This document shows, piece by piece, positions 56,611 to 64,000 of a DNA stretch of 64,000 bases. How positions within the stretch are numbered: position 1 is the first letter of the stretch; each line of letters begins with the position of its first letter. Both the position numbers and the translations under genes were made by a program. The DNA is taken from positions 1,612,001-1,676,000 of the forward strand of contig NZ_CP066362.1 in the NCBI RefSeq assembly GCF_030323865.1, read 5' to 3'. Under the pieces are notes generated by a model. That model did not search any database and was not told where the DNA came from. It worked only from the letters and a program-made list of their open reading frames with translations. This DNA is from Pseudarthrobacter defluvii (GTDB taxonomy: Bacteria; Actinomycetota; Actinomycetes; Actinomycetales; Micrococcaceae).

Positions 56611-56775
56611 ATGACTGAGTACTGGTTCAACATCAACACCCACGAAGTGGAAGAAGACCGGCTCTCGGACTGGAGCCAGCTCATTGGGCCGTACAAGACC
56701 CGCGAAGAAGCGGAGCACGCCATCGAAAAGGTCAGGGCGCGCAACGAGGCCTGGGAAAAGGGCGACGACGACTGA
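56611..56775 (+). CDS. 54-residue SPOR-like small protein
   Basis: A 54-residue acidic protein starting MTEYWFNINTHEVEE, with LIGPYKTREEAEHAIEKVRARNEAW. Similar short proteins are common in Actinobacteria near map, panB and glnA; the GPYxTxEEA pattern resembles a SPOR-type fold. There is no signal peptide or membrane span, so it should be cytoplasmic. AGGAG precedes the ATG. Function unknown. Confidence 0.8.
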   Translation: MTEYWFNINTHEVEEDRLSDWSQLIGPYKTREEAEHAIEKVRARNEAWEKGDDD

Positions 56776-56795
56776 ACAGTCGGGTGGGTGCCGGC

Positions 56796-57683
56796 CTAAA
56801 AGGAGTGCTCCGGGCCGGGAAACTCGCCTGACCTGACGTCGTCGCCATAGGCGGTGGCGGCGTCGAGCAGTGTTTTGCGCAGGTCCGCGTACTGCTTCAC
56901 GAACTTTGCCATCCGGCCGCCCCGCAGTCCGGCCATGTCCTGCCACACCAGGACTTGTCCGGTAGTTGCATTCCCCGCACCGATTCCTACGGTGGGAACA
57001 CTGACAGCTGCGTCCACGGCCGCTGCCGTCTCTGCAGGCACCATTTCCATCAGCACGCAGAACGCCCCGGCATCGGCGAGTGCGCGGGCGTCGTCAATCA
57101 GCCGCTGGGCGTCGTCGCCACGGCCCTGCACGCGGTAGCCACCCAGTGCGTGCTCGCTCTGCGGTGTGAAGCCGATGTGCGCCATGACGGGAATGCCCGC
57201 CTGCACCATGGCCCGGACCGTGGGTGCGTAGTACTTCCCGCCCTCCATTTTGACCGCGTGCGCCAGGCCTTCCTTCAGGAACCGCACACCGGTTGCCACG
57301 GCCTGTTCGGCGCTGACCTCGTAGCTGCCGAAGGGCAGGTCCGCCACCACCAGGGCGCGTCGTGCCGAGCGTGCCACGGCACGGCACAGGGGCAGCAGTT
57401 CGTCCACGGTGACAGGGAGGCTGGTCTCGTTGCCGAAGACATTGTTGGAGGCCGAATCTCCCACCAGGAGCACTTCGATGCCGGCGGAATCAAAAATCTC
57501 GGCCGTGTATTGCTCATACGCGGTCAGCATGGCGAACCTGGTGCCGTCCCGCTTTGCCTGCTGGAGGTGGTGGAGACGGACCTTTGCCGGCTTCCGTTCG
57601 GCCGGGGCCGGCACGCCGGGGCCACTGCCGTAGGGGGCGGGTACTTCTGCGGACGCGCTGGAGTCGGAGCTGTTGGAGGCCAT
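56796..57683 (-). CDS. panB: 3-methyl-2-oxobutanoate hydroxymethyltransferase
   Basis: A 295-residue TIM-barrel enzyme adding a hydroxymethyl group from methylene-tetrahydrofolate to ketoisovalerate, first step of pantothenate synthesis. Motifs: [78 protein letters not shown]. ~30 residues of Ser/Ala/Pro-rich sequence precede the domain. panC and panD are not nearby. Confidence 0.96.
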   Translation of the reverse strand: MASNSSDSSASAEVPAPYGSGPGVPAPAERKPAKVRLHHLQQAKRDGTRFAMLTAYEQYTAEIFDSAGIEVLLVGDSASNNVFGNETSLPVTVDELLPLCRAVARSARRALVVADLPFGSYEVSAEQAVATGVRFLKEGLAHAVKMEGGKYYAPTVRAMVQAGIPVMAHIGFTPQSEHALGGYRVQGRGDDAQRLIDDARALADAGAFCVLMEMVPAETAAAVDAAVSVPTVGIGAGNATTGQVLVWQDMAGLRGGRMAKFVKQYADLRKTLLDAATAYGDDVRSGEFPGPEHSF

Positions 57684-57695
57684 GGGATGAGCGTA
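57681..57695 (-). promoter_or_regulatory. Leaderless-type promoter of panB
   Basis: On the reverse strand TACGCT (57695-57690), six bases (CATCCC), then ATG at 57683. No ribosome site is present. Confidence 0.6.
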
Positions 57696-57969
57696 ATGCG
57701 GTACCGGGCGTCCTAGCTACCGCGCCCATCCTCCCGGGAGCAGTGATATGCGTCATGGCGTGGTCGGTTGCGCATGGCAGCGGGCGCCGGAAACGGGACC
57801 CGGGGGTGGCCTGGAGGCAGGATTATGGGACTGGGAGGTTAATGCTGTGTTACGCACGGCGCAGGCTTCGGCATCGGCGCAGAATGATTAGTACAGTGTT
57901 GATGAACTGCTGCCGGCTTTCCCCTTGCATGGGCCCGGAGCATGGACGTTGACCGGAGAAGAGGCCATC

Positions 57970-59310
57970 ATGGACCGCCAGCAAGAGTTTGTCCTGCGCA
58001 CAATCGAAGAGCGCGACGTACGTTTCGTACGCCTGTGGTTCACCGACGTCGTGGGATCGCTGAAGTCCGTGGCACTGGCCCCGGCGGAAGTCGAGGGCGC
58101 GTTCGAGGAAGGGCTGGGCTTCGACGGCTCCTCCATTGAAGGCCTGGCCCGGGTCTTCGAATCGGACATGCTGGCCCAGCCCGATCCTGCCACCTTCCAG
58201 ATCCTCCCGTGGCGCGGCGAGACTGAACAGACGTCGCGCATGTTCTGCGACATCCTCACCCCTGACGGCGAGCCCTCCGCCGCTGACCCGCGCAACGTGC
58301 TGAAGCGGACCCTGGCCAAGGCCGCTGACATGGGGTTCACCTGCTACACCCATCCGGAGATCGAGTTCTACCTGCTCAAGTCGCATGAGCCGGGCCCCAA
58401 CGGCGCTCCGGTTCCGGTGGATGAAGGCGGCTACTTTGACCACGTCCCCGGTGGGGTGGCGCAGGACTTCCGTCGCACCGCGGTGACCATGCTGGAATCA
58501 GTGGGCATCTCCGTGGAGTTCAGCCACCACGAGGCCGGCCCGGGCCAGAACGAGATTGACCTCCGCTACGCGGATGCGCTGCAGACGGCAGACAACATCA
58601 TGACGTTCCGCACCGTCATCAAGGAAGTGGCGCTCCAGCAGGGCACTTACGCGACTTTCATGCCCAAGCCGTTCACCGACCACCCCGGTTCCGGCATGCA
58701 TACGCACTTTTCCCTGTTCGAGGGCGACAGCAACGCGTTCTATGAGGCCGGTGCCGAGTTCCAGCTGTCCAAGACCGCCCGCCAGTTCATCGCGGGCATC
58801 CTCAAGCACGCCCCGGAGTTCACCGCCGTCACCAACCAGTTCGTGAACTCCTACAAGCGGCTGTGGGGTGGAGGCGAGGCCCCGAGCTACCTGAGCTGGG
58901 GCCACAACAACCGCTCCGCGCTGGTCCGCGTGCCGCTGTACAAGCCCGGCAAGGGCCAGTCAGCCCGGATCGAGTACCGCGGCATCGACTCCGCCGCCAA
59001 CCCCTACCTGGCCTACGCCGTCCTCCTCGGCGCCGGCCTCAAGGGGATCGAGGAAGGCTACGACCTGCCCGCCGCTGCCGAGGACGACGTCTGGTCGCTG
59101 AGCTCGGCCGAACGCCGCGCCATGGGCCACGATCCACTGCCGGCAAGCCTGCACGACGCCATCCGCTCCATGGAGGATTCGGAGCTGATGCCGCAGATCC
59201 TGGGTGAACAGGTCTACGAGCACTTCCTGCGCAACAAGCGCGCCGAATGGCAGGACTACCGGCTGCAGGTGACGCCCTACGAGCTGCAGCGCAACCTCGG
59301 CATCCTCTAG
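57970..59310 (+). CDS. glnA2: Glutamine synthetase, GlnA2-type
   Basis: A 446-residue type I glutamine synthetase. GFDGSSIEGLARVFESDM, EIEFYLL, FMPKPFTDHPGSGMHTHFSL and NNRSALVRVPLYKPGKGQSARIEYRG cover the metal, glutamate and ATP sites. Length and its place before glnE match GlnA2 of M. tuberculosis and Streptomyces, a lower-activity or specialised isozyme. GYDLPAAAED near residue ~375 resembles the adenylylation loop. ATG at 57970 has a GAAGAGG site; TACAGT at 57892 is a possible -10. Confidence 0.94.
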   Translation: MDRQQEFVLRTIEERDVRFVRLWFTDVVGSLKSVALAPAEVEGAFEEGLGFDGSSIEGLARVFESDMLAQPDPATFQILPWRGETEQTSRMFCDILTPDGEPSAADPRNVLKRTLAKAADMGFTCYTHPEIEFYLLKSHEPGPNGAPVPVDEGGYFDHVPGGVAQDFRRTAVTMLESVGISVEFSHHEAGPGQNEIDLRYADALQTADNIMTFRTVIKEVALQQGTYATFMPKPFTDHPGSGMHTHFSLFEGDSNAFYEAGAEFQLSKTARQFIAGILKHAPEFTAVTNQFVNSYKRLWGGGEAPSYLSWGHNNRSALVRVPLYKPGKGQSARIEYRGIDSAANPYLAYAVLLGAGLKGIEEGYDLPAAAEDDVWSLSSAERRAMGHDPLPASLHDAIRSMEDSELMPQILGEQVYEHFLRNKRAEWQDYRLQVTPYELQRNLGIL

Positions 59311-62300
59311 GTGCCCGGCGTGAGCCTGGCCCGCCGCCTCATCGCGGCCGGATTCAGCGACCTGGAAAAGGGCGAGCGGTTCCTTGCCGCGCGCGAACTC
59401 GAGGGGTTGGACCAGGACAGGCTCTTTGCCGGGCTGCAGCTTGCCGCCAGCCCGGACACCGCCCTGCAGTCCCTGGTCCGGCTGATCGAAAAGCACCCGC
59501 AGCTGCGCGACCTGGCCGCCGCCGAGCCGGAGGCCAGCGAGCCGATGTACCGGGTCCTCGGCGCCTCGGAAGCGCTGGGGGAGTTCCTCATCCGGCACCC
59601 TGAGCACCTGGAAGCTTTCCGGGTCCGGGCCAGTCCCGAACCCCTGCCCGCCGACCCGGGCCGGCTGCGCGCCACGCTCCTGCAGTCCGTCGGCGCGGAC
59701 CCCCGCGCCGCCCGGCCCGTTGCTTCCGTCACCGGTGTGGACGCCTACGCAGCCCTGCGCACGGCCTACCGCCGCGGCCTGGTGGACCTCGCCGTCAAGG
59801 ACCTGTGCGCCGCGGATCCGCTGGACTTCCTGCCGGCCGTGGGCGGGGAACTCGCCGACCTGGCCGCAGCCGCCATCGAGGCCGCCCTGGCAGTCTCCCG
59901 CGCGGAAGCGGCGGAGCAGCACAGCCCTGCGGAGGTTGCCGACGTCGGCCTGGCAGTGATCGGCATGGGCAAGTGCGGAGCCCGGGAACTAAACTACATC
60001 TCCGACGTCGACGTCATCTACGTGGTGGACCCGGGCAGCCTGGAGGACGCCCACGCCAACACCATCGGCACGGCCCTGGCCAGCGGCATCTCCCGTGCCA
60101 TTTCCTCCGTGGCCCGGGAACCCGGCCTCTGGGAGGTGGACGCCAACCTGCGGCCCGAGGGCAAGTCCGGGCCCCTGGTCCGCACCCTCGCCTCCCACGA
60201 GACGTACTACGCCAGGTGGGCGGAAAGCTGGGAATTCCAGGCGCTGCTCAAGGCCCGAGCCATCGCCGGCGACGCCGCACTGGGCCAGGCCTACGAGGAC
60301 GCCGTGGCGCCGCTGATCTGGAACTCCGCGGGGCGCGAGGGCTTCGTTGAATCCGTCCAGGCGATGCGGCGCAGGGTGACCGAGCACATCCCGGTCGCCG
60401 AGGAGCAGCGCCAGATCAAGCTAGGCCGCGGCGGACTGCGCGACGTCGAGTTCACCGTGCAGCTGCTCCAGCTGGTGCACGGCAAGGCGGACGAGTCATT
60501 ACGACGGCGGGACACTACTTCCGCGATCGCCGCACTGTCCGCCGGGGGTTACATCGGCCGCTCCGACGCCGCAGCCTTCGACAACGCCTACCGCTACCTG
60601 CGGCTGCTGGAACACCGGATCCAGCTGTTCCAGCTGCGCCGCACCCATCTCATGCCGGTGGCTGAGCCGGCGCTGCGCTCCCTGGCCAAGGCCGTGCTGG
60701 GGCCGTTCTCCAATGAGCGGCCCACCCCGGACTCATTGCTTTCCGCCTGGCAGCGCACCAAGCGCTCGGTCCGCGAACTGCACGAGCGCATCTTTTACCG
60801 GCCACTGCTGAATTCGGCGGCCAAGCTCAGCAGCGAGGACGCCAGGCTGACTCCCGAAGCGGCGCAGGGCCGGCTTGCCGCCCTAGGATACCGGGATCCG
60901 CAGGGAGCGATGCGCCACATCGAGGCCCTGACGGCCGGGGTGAGCCGCCGCGCCGCCCTGCAGCGCCAGCTTCTGCCCATCCTGCTCGACTGGCTCGCCG
61001 AAGGTGTGGACCCTGATGCGGGGCTGCTCGCCTTCCGCCGCGTCAGCGAGGCGCTGGGCACCACCCACTGGTACCTCGGCCTGCTGCGCGACTCCAATGC
61101 CGCCGCCGAACGCCTGTGCCACATGCTCTCCAACTCCCGGCTGATCGCGGACCTGTTGGAAGTCTCGCCGGAGTCCGTGGCATGGCTGGGACAGGACAAG
61201 GACCTGGTGCCCGTGGGCTTCGAAGCCCAGTGGCAGGAGATCACCGCCAAGATGTCCCGGCACTCGGACCCGGAAAGCGCCATGCGGCTTATCCGGCTGA
61301 TCCGGCGGCGGGAGATCCTCCGCATCGCCATTGCTGACTCAGCCGGCCTCCTTGACCAGGACCAGGTAGGCAGGGCCCTGGCGGACACGGACCGGGCGGC
61401 CGTCCTGGGCGCCCTGCGCGTAGCGGAAGGCATCGTCTCCGCCGGCGGGCCGCTCAAGACCACGGTCCTGGTGGTGGCCATGGGCCGCCAGGGCGGCCGC
61501 GAGATCGGCTATGGATCCGATGCTGATGTCATGTACGTTCACCGCGCCCTTCCCGGCTTCTCCGACGCTGAGGCCCAGGAACAGGCCGCCCGCATCGTGG
61601 CGAAGGTGTCCAGCCTGCTCACCCAGCCGCTGAAGCCGGCCATCATGGCAGAGCGGGTCCTCCAGATGGACGCCGACTTACGGCCCGAGGGCAAGAACGG
61701 CGCAATGGTGCGCTCCCTGGACTCCTTCGCCGAGTACTACCGCCGCTGGTCCCTCATCTGGGAAGCCCAGGCCCTGCTGCGGGCACGGCCCATGGCAGGC
61801 GACGACACCCTGGCAGCCGACTTCCTCTCCCTCATCGACCCCATCCGGTACCCGGAAACCGTGGCGGAGCAGGACGTGCGTGAGATCAGGCGCATCAAGG
61901 CAAGGGTGGAATCAGAACGGCTGCCGCGCGGCGCCGACCCCGCGCGCCACCTCAAACTGGGACGCGGTGGCCTCAGCGACGTCGAGTGGCTGGTCCAGCT
62001 GCTCCAGCTCCAGCATGCCGGGAAACATCCGGAGCTCCGGACCACGTCCACGCTGGAGGCCCTGTTCGCTGCCGCGGAACTTGGCCTGCTTGATGCTGCG
62101 GATGCCAAGCTGCTGGCGGAGGCCTGGCGGCTGGCGAGCCGCATCCGGTCCGCCAACGTCATCTGGAATGGCAAGGCCTCCGACCTTCTCCCTTCCTCCC
62201 GCCGGGACCTGGAGGCCGTGGCGCGCTGGTGCGGCTACGAGCCCGGAAACGCTGCCGCCCTGGAGGAGGACTACCTGCGGGTGAGCCGGCGGGCACGTGC

Positions 62301-62331
62301 TGTTTTCGAGCGTGTCTTTTATGGGCACTGA
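59311..62331 (+). CDS. glnE: Glutamine synthetase adenylyltransferase
   Basis: A 1006-residue bifunctional enzyme with two nucleotidyltransferase domains joined by helical regions. The N-terminal domain has ISDVDVIYVVD (Asp232, Asp234) for deadenylylation and the C-terminal has GYGSDADVMYVH (Asp737, Asp739) for adenylylation; both retain the Asp pairs. It modifies type I GS on a Tyr according to nitrogen status. GTG starts on the base after the glnA2 stop and the gene overlaps the acetyltransferase by 11 bases. Confidence 0.97.
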   Translation: MPGVSLARRLIAAGFSDLEKGERFLAARELEGLDQDRLFAGLQLAASPDTALQSLVRLIEKHPQLRDLAAAEPEASEPMYRVLGASEALGEFLIRHPEHLEAFRVRASPEPLPADPGRLRATLLQSVGADPRAARPVASVTGVDAYAALRTAYRRGLVDLAVKDLCAADPLDFLPAVGGELADLAAAAIEAALAVSRAEAAEQHSPAEVADVGLAVIGMGKCGARELNYISDVDVIYVVDPGSLEDAHANTIGTALASGISRAISSVAREPGLWEVDANLRPEGKSGPLVRTLASHETYYARWAESWEFQALLKARAIAGDAALGQAYEDAVAPLIWNSAGREGFVESVQAMRRRVTEHIPVAEEQRQIKLGRGGLRDVEFTVQLLQLVHGKADESLRRRDTTSAIAALSAGGYIGRSDAAAFDNAYRYLRLLEHRIQLFQLRRTHLMPVAEPALRSLAKAVLGPFSNERPTPDSLLSAWQRTKRSVRELHERIFYRPLLNSAAKLSSEDARLTPEAAQGRLAALGYRDPQGAMRHIEALTAGVSRRAALQRQLLPILLDWLAEGVDPDAGLLAFRRVSEALGTTHWYLGLLRDSNAAAERLCHMLSNSRLIADLLEVSPESVAWLGQDKDLVPVGFEAQWQEITAKMSRHSDPESAMRLIRLIRRREILRIAIADSAGLLDQDQVGRALADTDRAAVLGALRVAEGIVSAGGPLKTTVLVVAMGRQGGREIGYGSDADVMYVHRALPGFSDAEAQEQAARIVAKVSSLLTQPLKPAIMAERVLQMDADLRPEGKNGAMVRSLDSFAEYYRRWSLIWEAQALLRARPMAGDDTLAADFLSLIDPIRYPETVAEQDVREIRRIKARVESERLPRGADPARHLKLGRGGLSDVEWLVQLLQLQHAGKHPELRTTSTLEALFAAAELGLLDAADAKLLAEAWRLASRIRSANVIWNGKASDLLPSSRRDLEAVARWCGYEPGNAAALEEDYLRVSRRARAVFERVFYGH

Positions 62332-62857
62332 CTGGGTCTGGCTCATCCCGCTGCGGGACCTGGACAACGATGCCCGCGCCATACAGTTCGGAGCCATTGC
62401 GGGGATGTCGCTGCTGCCGGGCCAGGACCGCTTCGTGGGCGACCCGCTGCGGATGGCCCTGGCAGGACTGGCCGAAGCATCACGCCGGCCGTACGTCGTG
62501 GAGGCCGGCGGTGCCGCCGTTGGGCTGTTGACTTTGCAGGCAGGGGCGGCGGGGCTCGCCGGCTGGCCCGACGACCAGTCGGCCTGGCTGCTGCGCGGGT
62601 TCCTCATCGACCGGCGGCACCAGGGCAAAGGGCTTGGGACCCTGGCAGCGGCCGCGGCCGTGGAGGCAGCCCGCAAACTTACCGACCGGCACCAAAGCTG
62701 CGAGACCGGCGTCGTACTCTCCGTCAACGACGAGAACCCGGCGGGACTGTCCGCTTACCGCCGTGCCGGTTTTGTCGATGCAGGGCCCTACCTGGGCGGC
62801 CCGGCGGGGCCGCAGCGGACCATGTTCCACAGCTTCGCCGAAAACCTGCATCCGTAA
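62321..62857 (+). CDS. GNAT-family acetyltransferase
   Basis: A 178-residue protein with the acetyl-CoA loop RRHQGKGLGTLAAAAA and, later, LSVNDENPAGLSAYRRAGF, typical of GNAT enzymes. The substrate is unknown. It starts inside the end of glnE (11-base overlap) and so is probably expressed with the glutamine-synthetase genes; a role in nitrogen or amino-acid metabolism is only inferred from that. Confidence 0.84.
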   Translation: MGTDWVWLIPLRDLDNDARAIQFGAIAGMSLLPGQDRFVGDPLRMALAGLAEASRRPYVVEAGGAAVGLLTLQAGAAGLAGWPDDQSAWLLRGFLIDRRHQGKGLGTLAAAAAVEAARKLTDRHQSCETGVVLSVNDENPAGLSAYRRAGFVDAGPYLGGPAGPQRTMFHSFAENLHP

Positions 62858-62971
62858 GGCGTTTGACGTAACCCGCCGTGCCGGCATTGCGCTTAGCAAG
62901 CGTTTGCCCGATTATGTGGATTGGCGGTGTTCTCCAACCTTGTTGGGGGGAAGGCTGGATAGTCTTCGTCT

Positions 62972-63116
62972 CGGGGGGCATTCGTCAGGGGGTCCGGCTC
63001 CCGGTCTCAGCACGTCTGGAGGCGGGCCCCCACCTTATGGTCTCCGTCCGCGGCCGCGACGCCCCCGGACACAACGAAAGGCGGCCACCGGTTGAACACC
63101 GGTGGCCGCCTTTGCT
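62972..63116 (+). ncRNA. Candidate structured small RNA between GNAT and glnA genes
   Basis: A 290-base gap without a convincing gene. TAGTCT (62960-62965) could be a -10, giving a transcript from ~62972 to the terminator at 63077-63113. It can fold as a long rod: 62974-62979 with 63061-63066, and 62988-62996 with 63023-63031. C-rich loops are left exposed. The -35 is poor and no homology is claimed, so it may equally be untranslated sequence of neighbours. Confidence 0.3.
63077..63113. terminator. Bidirectional terminator downstream of glnA
   Basis: A perfect 16-bp stem (63077-63092 with 63098-63113, loop TGAAC) with AAAG/CTTT ends. It lies between the GNAT region and the convergent glnA. 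Confidence 0.88.
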
Positions 63117-63147
63117 GTATCAGCTGTCCTGCAGGGCAGGCTGCTGA

Positions 63148-64000
63148 CTAGACGCCGTAGTAGAGCTCGAACTCGTAGGGGTTCGGGCGCAGGGACAGCG
63201 GGCGGATCTCGTTCTCGTACTTGTACTCGATCCAGGTGTCGATCAAGTCCTGGGTGAAGACGCCGCCGGCCTGCAGGAACTCGTTGTCCTCGCGCAGTGC
63301 CTCGAGGGCTTCCTCAAGCGAGCCCGGAGCCTTGGGGATGTCCTTGGCTTCCTCGGCGGGCAGCTCGTAGAGGTCCTTGTCGATCGGAGCCGGGGGCTCG
63401 ATGCGGTTGCGGATGCCGTCGATGCCGGCCATCAGCTGGGCAGCGAACGCCAGGTACGGGTTGGAGGAGGGGTCCGGAGCGCGGAACTCGATGCGCTTGG
63501 CCTTCGGGTTGGAACCGGTGATGGGGATGCGGATACCGGCGGAGCGGTTGCCCTGCGAGTAGACCATGTTGACCGGAGCCTCGAAGCCCTTGACCAGGCG
63601 GCGGTAGGAGTTCACCGTGGGGTTGGTGAAGGCCAGGACGGCGGAAGCGTGCTTCAGCAGGCCGCCGATGTACCAGCGGGCGGTGTCGGACAGGCCGGCG
63701 TAGCCCTTCTCGTCGTAGAACAGCGGCTCGCCACCGTTCCACAGCGACTGGTGGCAGTGCATGCCGGAGCCGTTGTCGCCGAAGACCGGCTTGGGCATGA
63801 AGGTGACGGACTTGCCCCAGGCGTCAGCGGTGTTCTTGATGACGTACTTGAACTTCTGGAGGTCATCGGCGGCGTGGGTCAGGGTGGTGAACTTGTAGTT
63901 GATCTCGGCCTGGCCGGCGGATCCAACTTCGTGGTGGCTGCGCTCGACCTCGAGGCCGGCTTCGTCCAGGGCAACACACATGGCGTCACGCAGGTCAGCC
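63148..64000 (-). CDS. glnA: Glutamine synthetase type I, C-terminal part (cut by window)
   Basis: About 284 C-terminal residues of a GS; the frame stays open to the window edge, so the N-terminal ~190 residues are missing. [64 protein letters not shown] and DKDLYELP (adenylylatable Tyr) are typical of GSI-beta, the main ammonia-assimilating isozyme. It ends [10 protein letters not shown]. The promoter is outside the window. GlnE, encoded nearby, is its expected modifier. Confidence 0.96.
   Translation of the reverse strand, partial: ADLRDAMCVALDEAGLEVERSHHEVGSAGQAEINYKFTTLTHAADDLQKFKYVIKNTADAWGKSVTFMPKPVFGDNGSGMHCHQSLWNGGEPLFYDEKGYAGLSDTARWYIGGLLKHASAVLAFTNPTVNSYRRLVKGFEAPVNMVYSQGNRSAGIRIPITGSNPKAKRIEFRAPDPSSNPYLAFAAQLMAGIDGIRNRIEPPAPIDKDLYELPAEEAKDIPKAPGSLEEALEALREDNEFLQAGGVFTQDLIDTWIEYKYENEIRPLSLRPNPYEFELYYGV

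Noticed and set aside
1..64000. Prophage, insertion sequence, genomic island or tRNA gene
   Set aside because: No transposase, integrase, phage structural gene, att-like duplication or cloverleaf was found; gene content is core throughout.

Overview
The window is an ordinary-looking stretch of high-GC actinobacterial chromosome. Gene content and order (gcvH-odhI-MerR-DUF151-MerR; aroG-pknL; a complete dcw cluster without ftsA; glnA2-glnE next to a second glnA) and the Micrococcaceae-style proteins point to an Arthrobacter/Pseudarthrobacter-type bacterium. The MurE has a DDPH motif instead of the DNPR of diaminopimelate-adding enzymes, which fits the L-lysine peptidoglycan of that group. This assignment is inferred from gene content. 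I see no tRNA, rRNA, insertion sequence, prophage, CRISPR array or toxin-antitoxin pair, and the window is almost fully coding.

Layout. 1-7 kb: a secreted LGFP-repeat polysaccharide deacetylase, a DNA glycosylase, the gcvH/odhI/ftsR-like/DUF151/MerR cluster and an orphan ParA. 7-16 kb: pyruvate carboxylase, a long-chain acyl-CoA synthetase, a ROK glucokinase, and a reverse-strand operon of two paralogous alpha/beta hydrolases and a small membrane protein. 16-24.4 kb: an acyltransferase, class II DAHP synthase, PASTA kinase PknL, a triple-LysM transglycosylase, an Rv2175c-like DNA-binding protein, a polyprenyl synthase and a lipoprotein. 24.4-26.4 kb: DinB and a DUF3040 protein. 26.6-46.2 kb: the division and cell-wall cluster mraZ-rsmH-ftsL-ftsI-murE-murF-mraY-murD-ftsW-murG-murC-ftsQ-ftsZ-pgeF-yggS-sepF-yggT-divIVA. 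46.2-51.4 kb: lspA, a RluD-type pseudouridine synthase and dnaE. 51.4-57.7 kb: flavin reductase, a membrane protein, hisD, nrdR, ppgK, map, a 54-residue protein and panB. 57.9-64 kb: glnA2, glnE, an acetyltransferase and, on the opposite strand and cut by the window end, a second glutamine synthetase.

How the parts connect. The dcw cluster makes lipid II and the divisome. OdhI carries the ETTS phosphorylation motif recognised by PknB-family kinases, and such a kinase (PknL) lies 15 kb away, so a Ser/Thr-phosphorylation theme links 2-oxoglutarate flux, wall synthesis and the Rv2175c-like protein. The ftsR-like MerR regulator is a candidate activator of ftsZ, whose upstream region holds a 19-bp imperfect dyad. 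GlnE is the expected adenylyltransferase for the GS cut at the right edge.

The most useful non-coding signals are: three 10-bp-phased GTGG repeats inside the mraZ promoter plus an inverted 16-bp copy about 90 bp upstream (probable MraZ operators); a recurrent TANNNT-N6/7-start arrangement implying leaderless mRNAs for pknL, aroG, dinB, dnaE, hisD, map and panB; a probable NrdR box before nrdR; a CRP-like site before pyc; and a structured, possibly transcribed region between the acetyltransferase and glnA. I found no convincing wholly undescribed multi-gene system.
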